Below are positions 49,001 through 64,000 of a DNA stretch of 64,000 nt, in pieces (position 1 is the first letter of the stretch; each line of letters starts with the position of its first letter). Made by a program: the position numbers and the translations under genes. Source of the stretch: Moringa oleifera (Eukaryota > Streptophyta > Magnoliopsida > Brassicales > Moringaceae); assembly GCA_021397835.1 (NCBI GenBank), contig JAJFZO010000049.1, forward strand, positions 3,663,001-3,727,000, read 5' to 3'. Below the pieces are notes generated by a model. It did not search any database. It saw only the letters and a program-made list of their open reading frames with translations, and was not told where the DNA came from.

Positions 49001-51506
49001 CTCCTCGTTCTCGCTCTAGGTCACGGTCGCGCTCTTTGTCTAGGTATGCTTGTTTCTTGTTTCTTTACAGGAGTTTATGATCTATGAAATGCCAGATGTT
49101 TGAAGGTTTTATTTCTTATATTAAGCAGGAGGAAATACAATGGTGTGCTATTTCAGGTTGTTGGAGCATTCCTCATAAATGAAAAGTTTTTCTTAGGCCT
49201 GCATTGAATGAACATCTATTCTTTACACTGAGTCCTTAATTAAATAATTTAAAATAAATAATAATGAAAGAATAATAATAACTGAGAAGTGAGTTGTTAC
49301 GGAAAATGAGAACTGTTAGTTCTTATTTTCAGTATACGCTAGATAGAAAAGGCATTGTGTGCAGAATCTTAAGTGAATAAGCTTTATTCAAAGGCTGCAC
49401 ACTCAAATTGACTGCTTAACTTGATAGTATGAATTTATTTTTGTTCAGCTGCTATTATTGCAATGTAAAAATAAGTCTCAGTTTTTCTTTTATGCTCACT
49501 CATTTTGTTAGCTTTTCTTTCTGAATGTCAAATTGCTTATTGAGTTATTACATTGTGTAACGGCACTCATTTCCGGTTTTTTATTTTTTTCATAAAAATT
49601 AATGGGAAATAAGATCCCTTATCTGTTTGATTTTTAACATTATAAGTAGTGGACAACAATGTGTTGTCCCGTTTCAGAGTAAACAGCTAGCATTTTGAAG
49701 TCCCGTGTCTATGTTTAAATTCCTTCTGGAGTTGTTGGGATTAGAAATCAGCATACTCTACATTTATGTCTCCTGGATTTTGAAATTTTTTATGTACTCT
49801 GGTCAAGCTTTTAAGTTGGTTGATTACTTTTGTTAAAACTTCCACTTTTTCAGAGTTGCCTTCACTGTTAGAAATCATGTGGCTGTGCATGTAAACTCTT
49901 TTTACATTATGATTACTTATTTGAGGCCTTTTCTCAAAGTTGAAACGAAGTGGCACAGGGAGTGCATATACACTGATTAATAAGGGCATGTAATTGGGGT
50001 AACAAATTATTTATTATTATTCTAGGAATGGACTTTTGTTTTGTGGTTGAATTGAAATTTGACTTCTATGCTTAATTCGTTTACCGGAAGGGATCATAAG
50101 AAAACAGTTCTGGATTGCCAATCTGTCTTCATTTTCTTTTTCCCTTTTTTGCTGTATGAAAAGTGGCTTGTTTGTTTTCTTAGATATGGATATATGCAGC
50201 GAACTGGGGATTGGATATTAGTTTCTTGATGGGATATGGTTCAATTGCATTCAACTCTTTTGGTTGTGGAGGTATGCTGTTTTTTAGATGGGCAGCTTTG
50301 CAAACCTTCATGGTGTCTCTGTTCTAATGTATTTAGCATCACAAATGTCCATGGGTGCTAGATTGGGAACAAAGGAGACAATGGATTGCAATATTAGAGC
50401 TGGATTTCAGTGAACTAAATGCCATTGGGATCTGGGAGTCACCATCAATGAGCGGTAGAAACAATTCTTTATCTGCTCCAACAGTTGCCAAGCTAATAGG
50501 AATCGCTATCTGGATTCATTGTGGATTTCTGTGGTACAGTAGGGAAGCTTGCTCTCTCCTGTCCACTGGTGTCAGAAAAGCATTATGATTCTTCTGTTTA
50601 GCTTTTCATTTTTTGTTAAATTAGATACTTTATTTTGGTGGGTTTTACAGATGGGCCTATTTTATTCTCTGCAACTGCTAAACCCTTTTTTTTTTTTTTA
50701 CTTTCTTATTACTCCTTATGAAAATGGTAACTCTGACGTCGAAGAGGCATCACGGCTCTTGGGTGAAAGTTGTTAAACGGAAGGTGTGGATTTTAAATTG
50801 GTTTATTTCTGGAACTTTTGCAGATCTCGATCAAGGTCAAGATCTCCAGTGCCGTCTGTAAGTGATTTCTCACTTAAGTTTAGACAGCTGTTTTTAAGCA
50901 TTTTAACTCTGGCAGAAATTCTTGCCTTTGGCTGCATTATTTTGGTACTAGATTAATGAGTTTATTTTTCTATTCAAATGGATGAGCTGTTATAATGCGC
51001 CCGAAAGGTACAGTTTGGCTTTGGGAGAAAAACTTGTAGTGCTTGAACATGGATATTGTTTACTCTTTGGTGGAGTATCACATAGAATTTGGTGATCTGA
51101 ATAGGTTTAGCCTGCCGCTTCATTCATCTTGTTTCTCTTTATGGGCCAATCAGCTGTCTATAAAACATTGGAGTCCATGAGTCATGCCATTTCCTGTTTC
51201 CATTGCCTTTTATATTCATAACTGTGACGTTTCAGCATCAGAAAGGAATGAGTAAAAGCCCCAAAAAGAGAAGTGTGAGCAGGAGCCCTAGTGGTAGCAG
51301 GAGCAGGAGCAAGAGTTTATCCCGGTATTTATTGTTGTGCAACATATAGATATATACTCACATGTGCAGACATTGTTAGTTTGATTATGTTCGTTTCATT
51401 GTCAAGCACCATATATAGTTTTCCTGATCATGGTTTTCTTTTGTTTTTTGTTCTGGCTTGAACAAATTCTGATTGCATGCTGAATGGAAATTTGTTTGGC
51501 AGGTAA
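46005..51506 (+). CDS. SR34: Serine/arginine-rich splicing factor, SF2/ASF-like (SR34-type)
   Basis: Thirteen coding exons: 46005-46091, 47306-47371, 47593-47667, 47771-47879, 47962-48008, 48172-48229, 48416-48465, 48571-48627, 48726-48859, 48939-49043, 50824-50857, 51236-51324 and 51503-51506; 915 nt, 304 aa. The last coding exon supplies only G plus stop TAA. An intron in the leader is likely (donor near 45578, acceptor at 45999). RRM1 begins [14 protein letters not shown] and contains PPGYAFVEF (RNP1); a Gly-rich linker follows; the pseudo-RRM has the hallmark SWQDLKD (123-129); the RS domain runs from about 184. The protein binds exonic enhancers, recruits U1 and U2AF, and is regulated by phosphorylation. 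Related loci recalled are At1g02840 and At4g02430. The 1780-base intron 10 stands out. Confidence 0.94.
49044..50823 (+). other. Long intron 10 of the SR gene, candidate regulated intron
   Basis: This intron is far longer than most of its neighbours and splits the RS domain coding region. Open frames inside it, for example 50355-50588, have no SR or RRM resemblance. In Arabidopsis SR30 the tenth intron is known to use an alternative 3' splice site; whether the same happens here is inference. Confidence 0.5.
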
Positions 51507-52813
51507 GTTGATTCATGTAATCTGTCTCAGGAAGATGAGGGTGAAGTTTTAAGATTTCCCCACAAATTATTGTGAGCAGTAGAACCCCAGTTCTGGAACA
51601 GCTAATGATACTATTGTTTATGGATGGACTTTGAGCAAACCAATTAGCGAATGTTTGGTTCTTTAAACCAGGTCTAGATTGTTGATTTGGGCTTGTCCAT
51701 GTGGAGTATTTGTATTAACTAATATTTGTCTTATCTCGTTAATCTGGATGGTTTATGGAGTATATATCATCGAATTTCATTCGCAATCTATACTCTTTGA
51801 AGTGGAATATCTAGTACTGTATTATGAGGTAAATGAAGCTGCATAAATCAATATGAAGGGTGGTTAACTGTTTTTGAAAATGCGGGTTAACCTTTGAGTT
51901 TTTTGGTTTCATATGGGAAGCCTACTTTATTGGTGGGCTTTATGATGAAGTTCAATTATTTGTTGTTAGCCTTTGTCATAGGGTATCTCATAGTTCGCAT
52001 ATATTGCATGTATGTTGTGACTACCTGATTATATTTGATGGGCCACCTCGGGCCCTGATCTCTCCAATCAGCTTCCTCCTGTAATGGAGTGGAAAAAGGT
52101 TCCATCATAGGAGATTATCTGGTAACATCCTTCAGTTAATGCCTCACCAAATATGGATATGGTGGTTCTGATTATGATGCGAAAAAGATAAGTCTGTCAT
52201 GGGAAATGTCCAAACCCAAAAGTGGTGTGTGGTTAGAAACTCTGGAAGAATGGACGAATAAGTTGAGATGGCTTCCTTTTGGACTCCAGGTCTCCTTTCA
52301 GTTCTGGTGCCTGTCACGACTGGAAATGTTGAGGAAAAAAGTATCGTTATTTTGTTTGAGCACTCGCCAGCTGGGTTGATGAGAGCAGATTAGTTGATGT
52401 GATGGCTCACAAAAATTATTGTTGTTTTCAAATTTTCGATCATTGGTGTCTAGCTCACGTAGGCGCCCAGTACCGCAGAAATATGATCTTTTAGGGGAGA
52501 GGCAAAAGCAAGGCGAAGGGAATCCACACAAGTGACAATTAAGGGAAACCTGATAAGAGTGGAACTCAAAAACTTCTCAAACAAGATCAAAGCATAATTC
52601 CACCAATATTATGGCTGAAGCAAAAACATTGCAGGGAATGACAAGTTGAACTACTCTCAACCATCTTGCAGAATGGATTCAATTTTTGGTACTTCTGACT
52701 AGATATGCATGGTTACATGCTCGTTTAAGAAACCAAAAAATAAAAAATAAAAGATGAGGGCTGCCTGGTATTACAAGCAGAGAGCCTCCGGATTCCTCTC
52801 AAAAGGCCCCTAC
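51507..52813. other. SR gene 3' flank and EID1 distal promoter
   Basis: It should start with the SR 3' UTR. A minus-strand frame at 52298-52531 is unsupported. No additional gene is seen. Confidence 0.55.
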
Positions 52814-52821
52814 TATAAATA
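52814..52821 (+). promoter_or_regulatory. TATA box of the EID1-like gene
   Basis: TATAAATA at this position, about 260 bases before the ATG, is followed by a pyrimidine-rich leader. It is the best TATA candidate upstream of the F-box gene. Confidence 0.55.
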
Positions 52822-53077
52822 ATTAAGCTTAATGGCACAGTGCACCAAAATCCCAAACTACTGCGGCATCAGATCCTTACCCACCCAACGCCTTTGTCTC
52901 TGTATCTCTCTCCCCACAGTTCTCTGCCAAAATCCCTCAATAGGATAGCAAAGAGAACAAATAACACACGTAAACACTCTTCCCATGGATTTATTATCAT
53001 CTATAAGATCTCGACGACTCACTGAAGGGTCCTCATTTCTTTAAATTGTCTTCTTCCTCTTCTAAGCCTTCCCAACA

Positions 53078-54058
53078 ATGACGGGCAACTTCTTCTCAGG
53101 TCTCCCCGAGGACGTCATCCTCAATATTTTCTTCAAGCTGGAAGATGATCCCCGAGACTGGGCTCGCCTTGCTTGTGTCTGCACCAAGTTCTCTTCTCTC
53201 ATTCGCGACATCTGCTGGAAGATCAAGTGCTCTAACACCATCCCTGGCGTTGTTGCCGACCTTCTCACTCCCCCCTCCAGGGCGCCTTCTGGCGGCTGGG
53301 GAGCCCTCCACAAGCTCGCCGTCTGCTGCCCCGGCCTCCTCCACTCTGGTGTCCTCCTCGAGAATTCTGATTTCGGGCTCGAGCGCGAGCTCGGACCTGA
53401 CGAGAGTTACCGGAAGCCGGCACCGGTTCAGGTTACCGCCGCTTCGACTCAACCTTGTTCGAGCAAGAACGATGGCCATTCAGGGGTTGGCACCTCTGGA
53501 GTTGATTGTTCTTGGTCTCTTTTCGATGATCTTTATTTGGACACTGTATACGATGCCTCTGAAACTCTGGATGATGGCGAAATTCATGCCGAGGTAATCC
53601 AGACGGGGCTAGTGAAAATGGGTCGTGATTGCTCCTCTCGAAAGAGGAGGAAGCTATGTAGATCAATGAGGTCCCATTTAGCATCCGGGGTTTGGAACTT
53701 GAGTAGAGAGCAAGGGAACAAGCTACTTGCGAGCAGGTTTCGAGGAGATTCCTTGTATATCTGTGATTGGCCTGGATGTGTCCATATCGAGGAGAAACGA
53801 AATTACATGCTCTTCAGGGGAATTTTTAAGAATTTCAAGCGATCCCGTGTATGGAGAACCATAAACGATGGTAACAGGAGCAAGATTGATCTCGGTTGCG
53901 CATTTTGCTCTTGTAACGAGACCTGGGATCTACACTCTGCCTTCTGTTTGAGGCGAGTGTTTGGGTACCATGACGATGGGGAGCCCGTTGTTCGAGCTTA
54001 TGTTTGCGAGAATGGGCATGTCTCCGGGGCATGGACTGATTGGCCTTTGTACACTTGA
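53078..54058 (+). CDS. EID1: EID1-like F-box protein
   Basis: Single exon, 326 aa, ending in TGA; Arabidopsis EID1 is about 336 aa. The F-box is at residues 8-48 (GLPEDVILNIFFKLEDDP, then WARLACVCTKFSSLIRD). Next comes a segment with NSDFGLERELGPDESYRK, then a basic RKRRKLCRSMRSH stretch, and a Cys-rich C-terminal domain starting near Cys229 (CDWPGCVHIEEKRN) with Cys274, Cys277 and Cys279, ending GHVSGAWTDWPLYT. EID1 is the substrate receptor of an SCF ubiquitin ligase that negatively regulates phytochrome A far-red signalling in the nucleus. Lack of introns fits. Base composition is GC-rich at the 5' end, so other frames are also open but are shadows. At4g02440 is the recalled orthologue and borders an SR34-family gene there too. 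Confidence 0.9.
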   Translation: MTGNFFSGLPEDVILNIFFKLEDDPRDWARLACVCTKFSSLIRDICWKIKCSNTIPGVVADLLTPPSRAPSGGWGALHKLAVCCPGLLHSGVLLENSDFGLERELGPDESYRKPAPVQVTAASTQPCSSKNDGHSGVGTSGVDCSWSLFDDLYLDTVYDASETLDDGEIHAEVIQTGLVKMGRDCSSRKRRKLCRSMRSHLASGVWNLSREQGNKLLASRFRGDSLYICDWPGCVHIEEKRNYMLFRGIFKNFKRSRVWRTINDGNRSKIDLGCAFCSCNETWDLHSAFCLRRVFGYHDDGEPVVRAYVCENGHVSGAWTDWPLYT

Positions 54059-56612
54059 TATTGCCTCTCTACTGGCTGGTATTGGTTTGGTTTTAAGTTA
54101 TCTTATTGTTCTCTCATGTTTAATGAGTAGAAATTGGGGATGCAGTTGCTTAGATATATGTAAATTTGTTCTATATGACACATGATGTCTGTTGTTCCTG
54201 CTGTAGACTTGTTATTGTTACTTTTCCATATCCTGTTTGTTTGTATTGACTTGGAACTCTAATTGTATTTGGATATTCTGGTACTTCTATTGTGAGGATA
54301 ATATTGGTTTTCATATCATTTCTTTTTCTGTTCTCACTAGGATGTGGATGTTATTGTTTAGTATTTCTCTCGTCTGACTTTCTCAGATGGAAGTTAAGTA
54401 GTTCAAATTTCTTGAATGATTGTTTGTCTAATCTTTGTTCCAGTTGAAGATGATGATCTTTTCTGAAATGTTTAACATGTAGTTTGCGCTATGTGGGACT
54501 AGTGGAGTCATGGTACAAATAATAGCATATACAAGAATACTTGGGTTTTTTTTTTTTTTCTCTAAATGAGAACTTATGAATAACATTTAAATTTTATTGA
54601 TTACGAGTCCTTAGTGTGGCAGCAAAGAAATACCTTGTTAAATGTTGCCTCATCTATCATGCTACCAGTTGATATAGTCAATGAACTCCTTAAAATATCT
54701 TGTATAGCAACTTCATTGATCTTGGGTAATTGATATTCTTGTGTATTACTGTGAGTTCTAGGTGGTTATGATGGATTTCAAAAAGTGAGATCATGATCTA
54801 TTTCTAGGATCTTCAATCAAGATTGATCCTCTTTTCCTAAGTTGTAATGATTTGGAAATATCATGATCAACTGAAACCATATGATACTGTTAGCAAGATG
54901 CCTTATTTGCTTCTTCTACAAATAATCTTTTAGTTTGAATTTTAAATTCAGATTAACTAGGATAAGAATAATATTTTAATTTAAGTTTTGAATTCAAATT
55001 TTAAGATATCTAGATAAATACAATCTTAGATTTTAATTATTTATTTTTTCGTACAAATAAGACCTTCATCAATGTAACAAAGCAAGCCTTTGCAAACCAA
55101 TGCAAGTCATTACAAGCCATTGAAGGCTACAATCAATTCTAAGCTTCAAGTGTTCTATATTATTTTTCGTCTCCTATCAAAAACCTAACAAAATCATATC
55201 AAGGCTATGTTATCTAGTTCACATATTTTGCTGCTTTCACATGGTATTGTCTTATAAATCATTCTTTATTCCAGCCGTAATTCATCTATAAATTGAATGC
55301 TTAAATGACTACTTGCCTTATTGCAGTTGTGTATTCTGCTGTCCCGATATTGCATTCCAGGCTTTATGCTTCAACTCATTTTGTGACAATAGCTAATCCT
55401 TTTCTAGTGATCTCTGGATGATAGCCTTTATCGCATCATTACTTACTATTGCTTTAACTTATTATGACTCCGATAATCTTTTGATTTATGTTAATCTTGT
55501 CTTGTGCTTCACTTTGTGCTTTTATCACATTTCTATTCATCTGATAGATAAGGAAAAGAAGATGACATTGAAGGTCAAGATGTTCTTCTAATGTTAGGTA
55601 TCTGAACCTCCATAAAGGTGTTGCATTAGGAAAGAAGTATATGTTTAATGTCTAATGAAAGCTGCAGTTTGATTCTGTTCCCGCTCAAAAAAAATGTAAG
55701 CTGCAGTTTCAATGATATCTGGCTTCCATGAAAATACCTTAAGACATCATCTGTTTCTTCAAATGCCGAGACAATGTGATGTGCCATATTATGGTTGTAA
55801 GTCCTGTAGATATTTCAGGTGAGGAATTGTAATGAAGGTATACAAGGATATCTTCTTGACAATTTTATTAACTTTTGATTCGCCATTCATCCCTGTTCTG
55901 CTGTTCCAGGTGGCTATTTCCCTTATCCTCTAAGCCTGTTTCTGCTACTCTGCTTAACCTGGATAGCTAACTGGTAGTGTTTACATTGTAATTTTGTTGG
56001 TTGACCACTTCAAATGTTTAGGCAAGCTTTCGTTCCTCCAATCCAAGACTTGTCGTGGAAATTATAACCCGCTGTAAAACATATTGGATTTGTACAATGG
56101 AAAGCCACATGAAGCTTAGGATGATTGTTCTAACCATAATCTTTTGCAGGAGAAGTACTCCTTGCTACAAGCCTCAGACCTTGGTCATATTTCAAGCTAT
56201 TTGTCCTCTGGCTCTCTAATAAAGGGGAAGAACATAGGAGGAAGAGGGTTCAATTAATGAGATTGGCCAGTTATTATGTGAGCTGAGGGGCAGATCAGTG
56301 CCTCATAACTTATGTGACAAGCTGTTATCCTAGTATATATTTACAAAGAGTTTCAAAAGAACCTCTAGATTTTATATTAATTTGATAAGAAAAATCTGAA
56401 ACTCTATGGACCCTCAGTTCCCCATCGCAGAAGAGATTACACAAAAGATGGAAACCAGAATGGGTCCCAAGGGGTTTTCATGAGGAAAGATGAATGGGAA
56501 ACCAAAGTATTAAAACTACAGAAAGGCAAAGAAAAGGCGAGTAGAAAAGGAAAAGGAAAGAAAGCTCCCGCACACTGATACCACTTCCGAAAGTAGTGGG
56601 TAGTGGGGATGC
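54059..56612. other. Intergenic region between EID1 and BGLU, with one LTR-like element
   Basis: It holds the EID1 3' UTR and unannotated sequence with a dispersed LTR-like element at 54888-55197. No open frame with recognisable content is present. Confidence 0.55.
54888..55197 (+). mobile_element. LTR-like dispersed repeat, copy 1 (possible solo LTR)
   Basis: About 310 bases running from TGTTAGCAAGATG to CCTAACAAAATCAT match, in the opposite orientation, the sequence at 59863-60166. Shared blocks include TTGAATTCAAATTTTAAGAT, AAGCCTTTGCAA and CTATCAAAAA. A central ACAAATAAGACCTTCATCAATGTAAC segment looks like the TATA and transcript start of a copia LTR. It begins TG and can end CA, but I found no clear target duplication and no internal coding region. 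Confidence 0.55.
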
Positions 56613-56618
56613 CACGTG
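56613..56618 (+). promoter_or_regulatory. G-box (CACGTG) upstream of the beta-glucosidase gene
   Basis: A palindromic CACGTG within GCCACGTGGTG lies about 400 bases upstream of the first BGLU ATG. Such ACGT-core sites bind bZIP and bHLH factors. Use in vivo is unknown. Confidence 0.4.
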
Positions 56619-57017
56619 GTGTCTTACTTGTATTTGCGTATCCTTCTTTAATTGCTCGAAAAGACATCAGTCTTTCTCGTAGCAGCCAACAGACAACTTG
56701 GCTCTTGCTATCTCTGTCCTCATTCCGTAAAAATAAGGGCTCTTACTATCTCTGTTCTCATTATGTAAAAATAAAGGCAAGATAAGGTTACCCAATATGC
56801 AAGACAAGGTGCATTCAATGGTGCACGTCCAATGCTCAAGTACCAACCACAAGAAAGTTTCTTTAGCGCAGAAAAGGACTCGGGTTCGTCTGGGAATAAT
56901 CGTGCATGAGTTTGGTGGTGGCACTTTGTTGTCTGGATTCGGGTTCTTGGTCAATGAGGAGATCCTTCTGTTCTCACTAAGCCTCCTGGCTTTTCTCTGC
57001 GTGTTAACTGCCCAAAG

Positions 57018-61204
<4,187 letters not shown>

Positions 61205-61894
61205 GTTAAAGCTAATGTAATTGCAGAAACAGTACATGCTGGTTTCCCTGGCTTTGGTTTCTCTGGCTTTAGCTTGTAACACTATTATTTTCTTAGAAGC
61301 GCTGCAGTTCCCAGATGTAATAATCAATAACTCGTTGCTATGGCGATCTCTAACTTCAATACTTCATTTCTCTGTTTCTTTTCCTATGCAGGAATGAAAA
61401 ATCACTGTTGTTTTAGCTTTCTTTTCTCAAGGCAGACAACCAAAAAATGGATGGTTTTTGCTGTGGGACTTTCCATTTCCGTGGTTGAGAAATCAGAAAT
61501 GCCAAGGAAAGTACTGACCAATTATCTCCTCCAGCACCCAGTCCTGTTTCAGAAATGACAAGATGTCAACACAAATCATCATTGTTTCCTTACTTCATCA
61601 AAGCTTGTTCCATCTAAACATTCAAAGAGAGATTTAATAAACTGTATCATATATTATTGCACCGTCACAGGATTGACAAAATTAACTTATCAGCTTCCAG
61701 GTCCATATGACAGGGCAAGCTTCCCAAAAATTTACAAAAATGGACAAAGTTCATCAAATTTCACGAAACTTGGGGTTCCCGTTAAGGGGCGACCTGCAGT
61801 TCAAGTCGTAAATGAGATGCAATCATTCAAAAGGTTTCAGCAAACAAGGATAGACTGGAAGGTAGATTTGCAAAGAAAACTTGGACAGGATCCT
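61205..61894. other. Convergent space between BGLU and the RFI2-like gene
   Basis: Both genes end here, so the 690 bases should be shared 3' flank. Plus-strand frames at 61340-61558 and 61673-61969 are unsupported, and the second overlaps the end of the minus-strand gene. Confidence 0.55.
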
Positions 61895-63159
61895 CTAAGA
61901 CAAGTGCCTATGGCGAAAGCTGGTAGATCTGTTGACAGAGTCCGAGCTAGCGGTGCCATGATGATATGAACCCCAACCTGAATCTCTTGATGCAACTGGC
62001 AATCGAGATAAGCGGTCTCTCTCCCAAGCATGAAAACGATTAGGTAAAGGATTTTCTACTTCATGCAGGTTTTGACTTGATGAACTTGACGGAGGGAAGA
62101 CAAAGAAACCACCATTCTGATCGGGCTGTGGGGGAGCTGGCACGACTGTAGGCAAACCTCCCCTCATCACAGGTACAGCAGGTGAAGGAATGCCAGGTGG
62201 ATTGCTAGGTTGTTGTAGATGATGGAAAGCATGGGAAACCTGGATCCTTTCATGGGTCTGAGCATTGCTGCCAGGATGATGAGGAACAACAGAGGAGACA
62301 AAGGAACTCCCAGCTCTAGGACCAGACCTATGGAGAATGCACATAAATACTCAGTGTTTGAAGTATACAGAATAAATGAGGCAAGTACAGTTCTCTCTCT
62401 CTCTCTCTCATTGTTGCAACAAGATGAGCATTCTGTTTCGCATGTCTATCATTTCATTTCTGAATTCTGATGTTCAGAAACCATATGCATCTTCTAATCA
62501 TGCAGTAACTTTTGACAAAGAATATCTCCTTCTACTATGAAAGCAGGAAACATGCAAAAGAAGCCACAAGAAACATGTAGTAACCAGATACAGCACCAAC
62601 TAAAAGTTCAAGTACCATTTCTCATGCACTGTTAAAGCAAGCTTGTAAAAAAGCTTACCCATAATCAAAGAGAAATGGATGTGGATACAGTCCGGACCTT
62701 GATAGACCACCAGTTTCACTATGAGAAGATCTAAGCGTCACAGGTGGAACAGGAGCTGGATCAGCACTGTTGATATGACTATTAGTTAAGGAGAAAGATG
62801 GAGAATGGCGGCCCCAGCTGTGGTACTGGATATTAATCGCAGGAAAAGCATGGAGATTAAAGGTTTCACTGTGTCCAGAAAGGCCATTCCAATGATGATT
62901 AAAATTAGAATCATCAGCATTATCACTAGATCTTGAAGTTGCAGGTGGAATTGGTCCAACATATGCAAGATATGAGCGAGCCACAGCTGATGCAGCAGCA
63001 TGTTCAGCAAATAAGGCATGGTGTCGTCGTATATCATGATCTGAGAGGAAAAGAAATTTCTTGTGTTATGTCATCACCAGATCAACACATAATAAACTTC
63101 GATCAGGAAGAAATTTAGTAATAGAACACTTACAACTGGTTGACGGAGATTCCAATTCC
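61895..63159 (-). CDS. RFI2: RFI2-like RING-type protein, C-terminal exons only
   Basis: Three minus-strand exons join in frame: 63159-63134, 63040-62659 and 62327-61895 (stop TAG). They give a low-complexity C-terminal region of about 280 aa with segments resembling recalled RFI2 (At2g47700) relatives: ELESPSTSYHDIRRHH, YLAYVGPIPPATSRSSDN, SNFNHHWNG, YHSWGRHSPSFS, SGPRAGSSFVSS, NPLPNRFHAWERDRL and RDSGWGSYHH. RFI2 is a RING-domain protein in red/far-red and photoperiod signalling. The RING finger and first residues are not found between 63160 and 64000, so they lie beyond the window or are lost. The C-terminus ends RHRHLS, earlier than the homologues I recall. Family call fairly confident; gene integrity unknown. 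Confidence 0.75.
62393..62410. repeat. Short (CT)n microsatellite in an RFI2-like intron
   Basis: A pure CT run of about 18 bases lies in the intron between 62659 and 62327. Confidence 0.85.
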
Positions 63160-64000
63160 CTGAAATATATAGAAAGCATCATCATGTCAGAGATGTTGTT
63201 ATAGAAGGAACTGCCAAATTTTTCAGGAAAAGGAGCTGAATATTATTCTTAAAATGTGACGTTCCAGTTTTCTTATTTCCTATGTCCAGTGAACAACTTC
63301 ATTGGAGAAGATGGAGATTCAAATTCCATTGCAAGCAAGAGCAGTATCTTCATTAAAGATAGAACTTCAAATATAAATTAACATAGAAGTAAATAGAATC
63401 CAACAAAAATAGTCATCTTGAAGAAAATCCACCATGGTACTCACTGGATTATCTTCTCATCACTACAAAGACCCCATCTCAAAATGAAACAAACAATAAC
63501 AAAGTAGGTCATACCAAAATAGAGATGAAATCCTTTCATATGAACACTCCGTTGTTTTGGGTTATTTTCAATGATTTGATGGGTTGTAAGAAAAGTGATT
63601 TCATAGTGAGTGACAGCAAAAGTGGAGGCAGCAGCAGCAGTGTTCTTTTGGCAGGCAGTAGGTGGTGATGACAGTGGGAGCACAGACATGGTATGGAATT
63701 AACAAGGTGGCAAAATGGTTGTGGCAGGAATTGCCTCTTCATTCTGAAAGCATTCATCATGCAATATCAGGCATTGCCTCTTCATTCTGAAATATTTCAT
63801 GATGCAATTTTAGGATGACAGCAACAATGGCTGAATTTAATAGATCAAGTTATTTGTTCACTAAATGAATGATTTATAACAACAACCTCAATGCAAGCGG
63901 AGGCACCACAAACTTCAGCAAAACAGCAAGAAACATGTACAATAAGTTTCCTACAATGCAAATTTTTTATTTTTTTACCAGAAATCCTACAATTTAAGAC
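63160..64000. other. Window end: probable intron or 5' part of the RFI2-like gene
   Basis: I found no RING-coding exon on the minus strand. A 43-base imperfect tandem duplication lies at 63726-63811. Overlapping minus-strand frames at 63441-63760 are unrecognised. Confidence 0.4.
63726..63811. repeat. 43-base imperfect tandem duplication
   Basis: Copy 1 (63726-63768) and copy 2 (63769-63811) share ATTGCCTCTTCATTCTGAAA and a following ATTTCAT/ATTCAT...GATGCAA/CATGCAA pattern. Divergence is moderate. Confidence 0.8.

Noticed and set aside
50355..50776. Frames of 75-77 aa inside SR intron 10
   Set aside because: No similarity to SR or other domains; better explained as intron sequence.
53096..53597. 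Long frames on both strands within the EID1 gene
   Set aside because: Shadows of the GC-rich 5' half of the EID1 coding region.

Overview
This is a 64 kb piece of a eudicot plant nuclear genome. The evidence is the intron-rich gene structure with GT-AG junctions, AT-rich intergenic DNA, plant-specific families (OEP16-type Tim17 protein, pectin methylesterase inhibitor, EID1-type F-box, plant SR protein, GH1 beta-glucosidase) and plant transposon remnants. No bacterial, viral or CRISPR-like system is present. I cannot name the species.

Layout. 1-2135 (+): last two exons of an OEP16-4-like Tim17/22/23-family protein. 5024-7839 (+): monoacylglycerol-lipase-type alpha/beta hydrolase, 8 exons, 341 aa. 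8717-11285 (+): core spliceosomal protein SmD2, 108 aa. 11995-15240 (-): membrane-anchored UDP-xylose synthase, 442 aa, whose first coding intron is a U12-type AT-AC intron. 19410-20027 (-): pectin methylesterase inhibitor-like protein. 21595-22865 (-): LYR protein, MZM1/LYRM7-like. 25234-25963 (-): main exon of an uncharacterised acidic, Ser/Gly-rich protein. 26863-34812 (-): 14-exon CCCH zinc-finger DExH-box RNA helicase, 1018 aa. 39971-42494 (+): complex I subunit NDUFS5, with a decayed LINE in its intron. 46005-51506 (+): SR34-type splicing factor, 13 coding exons, 304 aa. 53078-54058 (+): intronless EID1-like F-box protein. 57018-61204 (+): GH1 beta-glucosidase, BGLU11-like. 61895-63159 (-): 3' exons of an RFI2-like protein whose RING exons are not visible here.

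Gene order is informative. From memory of the Arabidopsis annotation, the OEP16-4, MAGL, SmD2, UXS, PMEI, LYR, helicase and NDUFS5 genes sit in this order in the duplicated blocks At3g62880-62790 and/or At2g47630-47690. SR34, EID1 and BGLU11 correspond to At4g02430/At4g02440 and At1g02840/At1g02850. A synteny junction relative to Arabidopsis therefore lies at about 42.5-45.4 kb. The genes do not form a pathway; they are ordinary housekeeping and development genes kept in ancestral order.

The spaces between genes hold AT-rich low-complexity DNA, microsatellites and decayed mobile elements: a hAT-type MITE at 36650-37272, two inverted LTR-like copies at 54888-55197 and 59863-60166, and the LINE fragment at about 40800-41520. 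Exon boundaries come from reading splice sites and reading frames by eye with recalled family sequences. No alignment was run.
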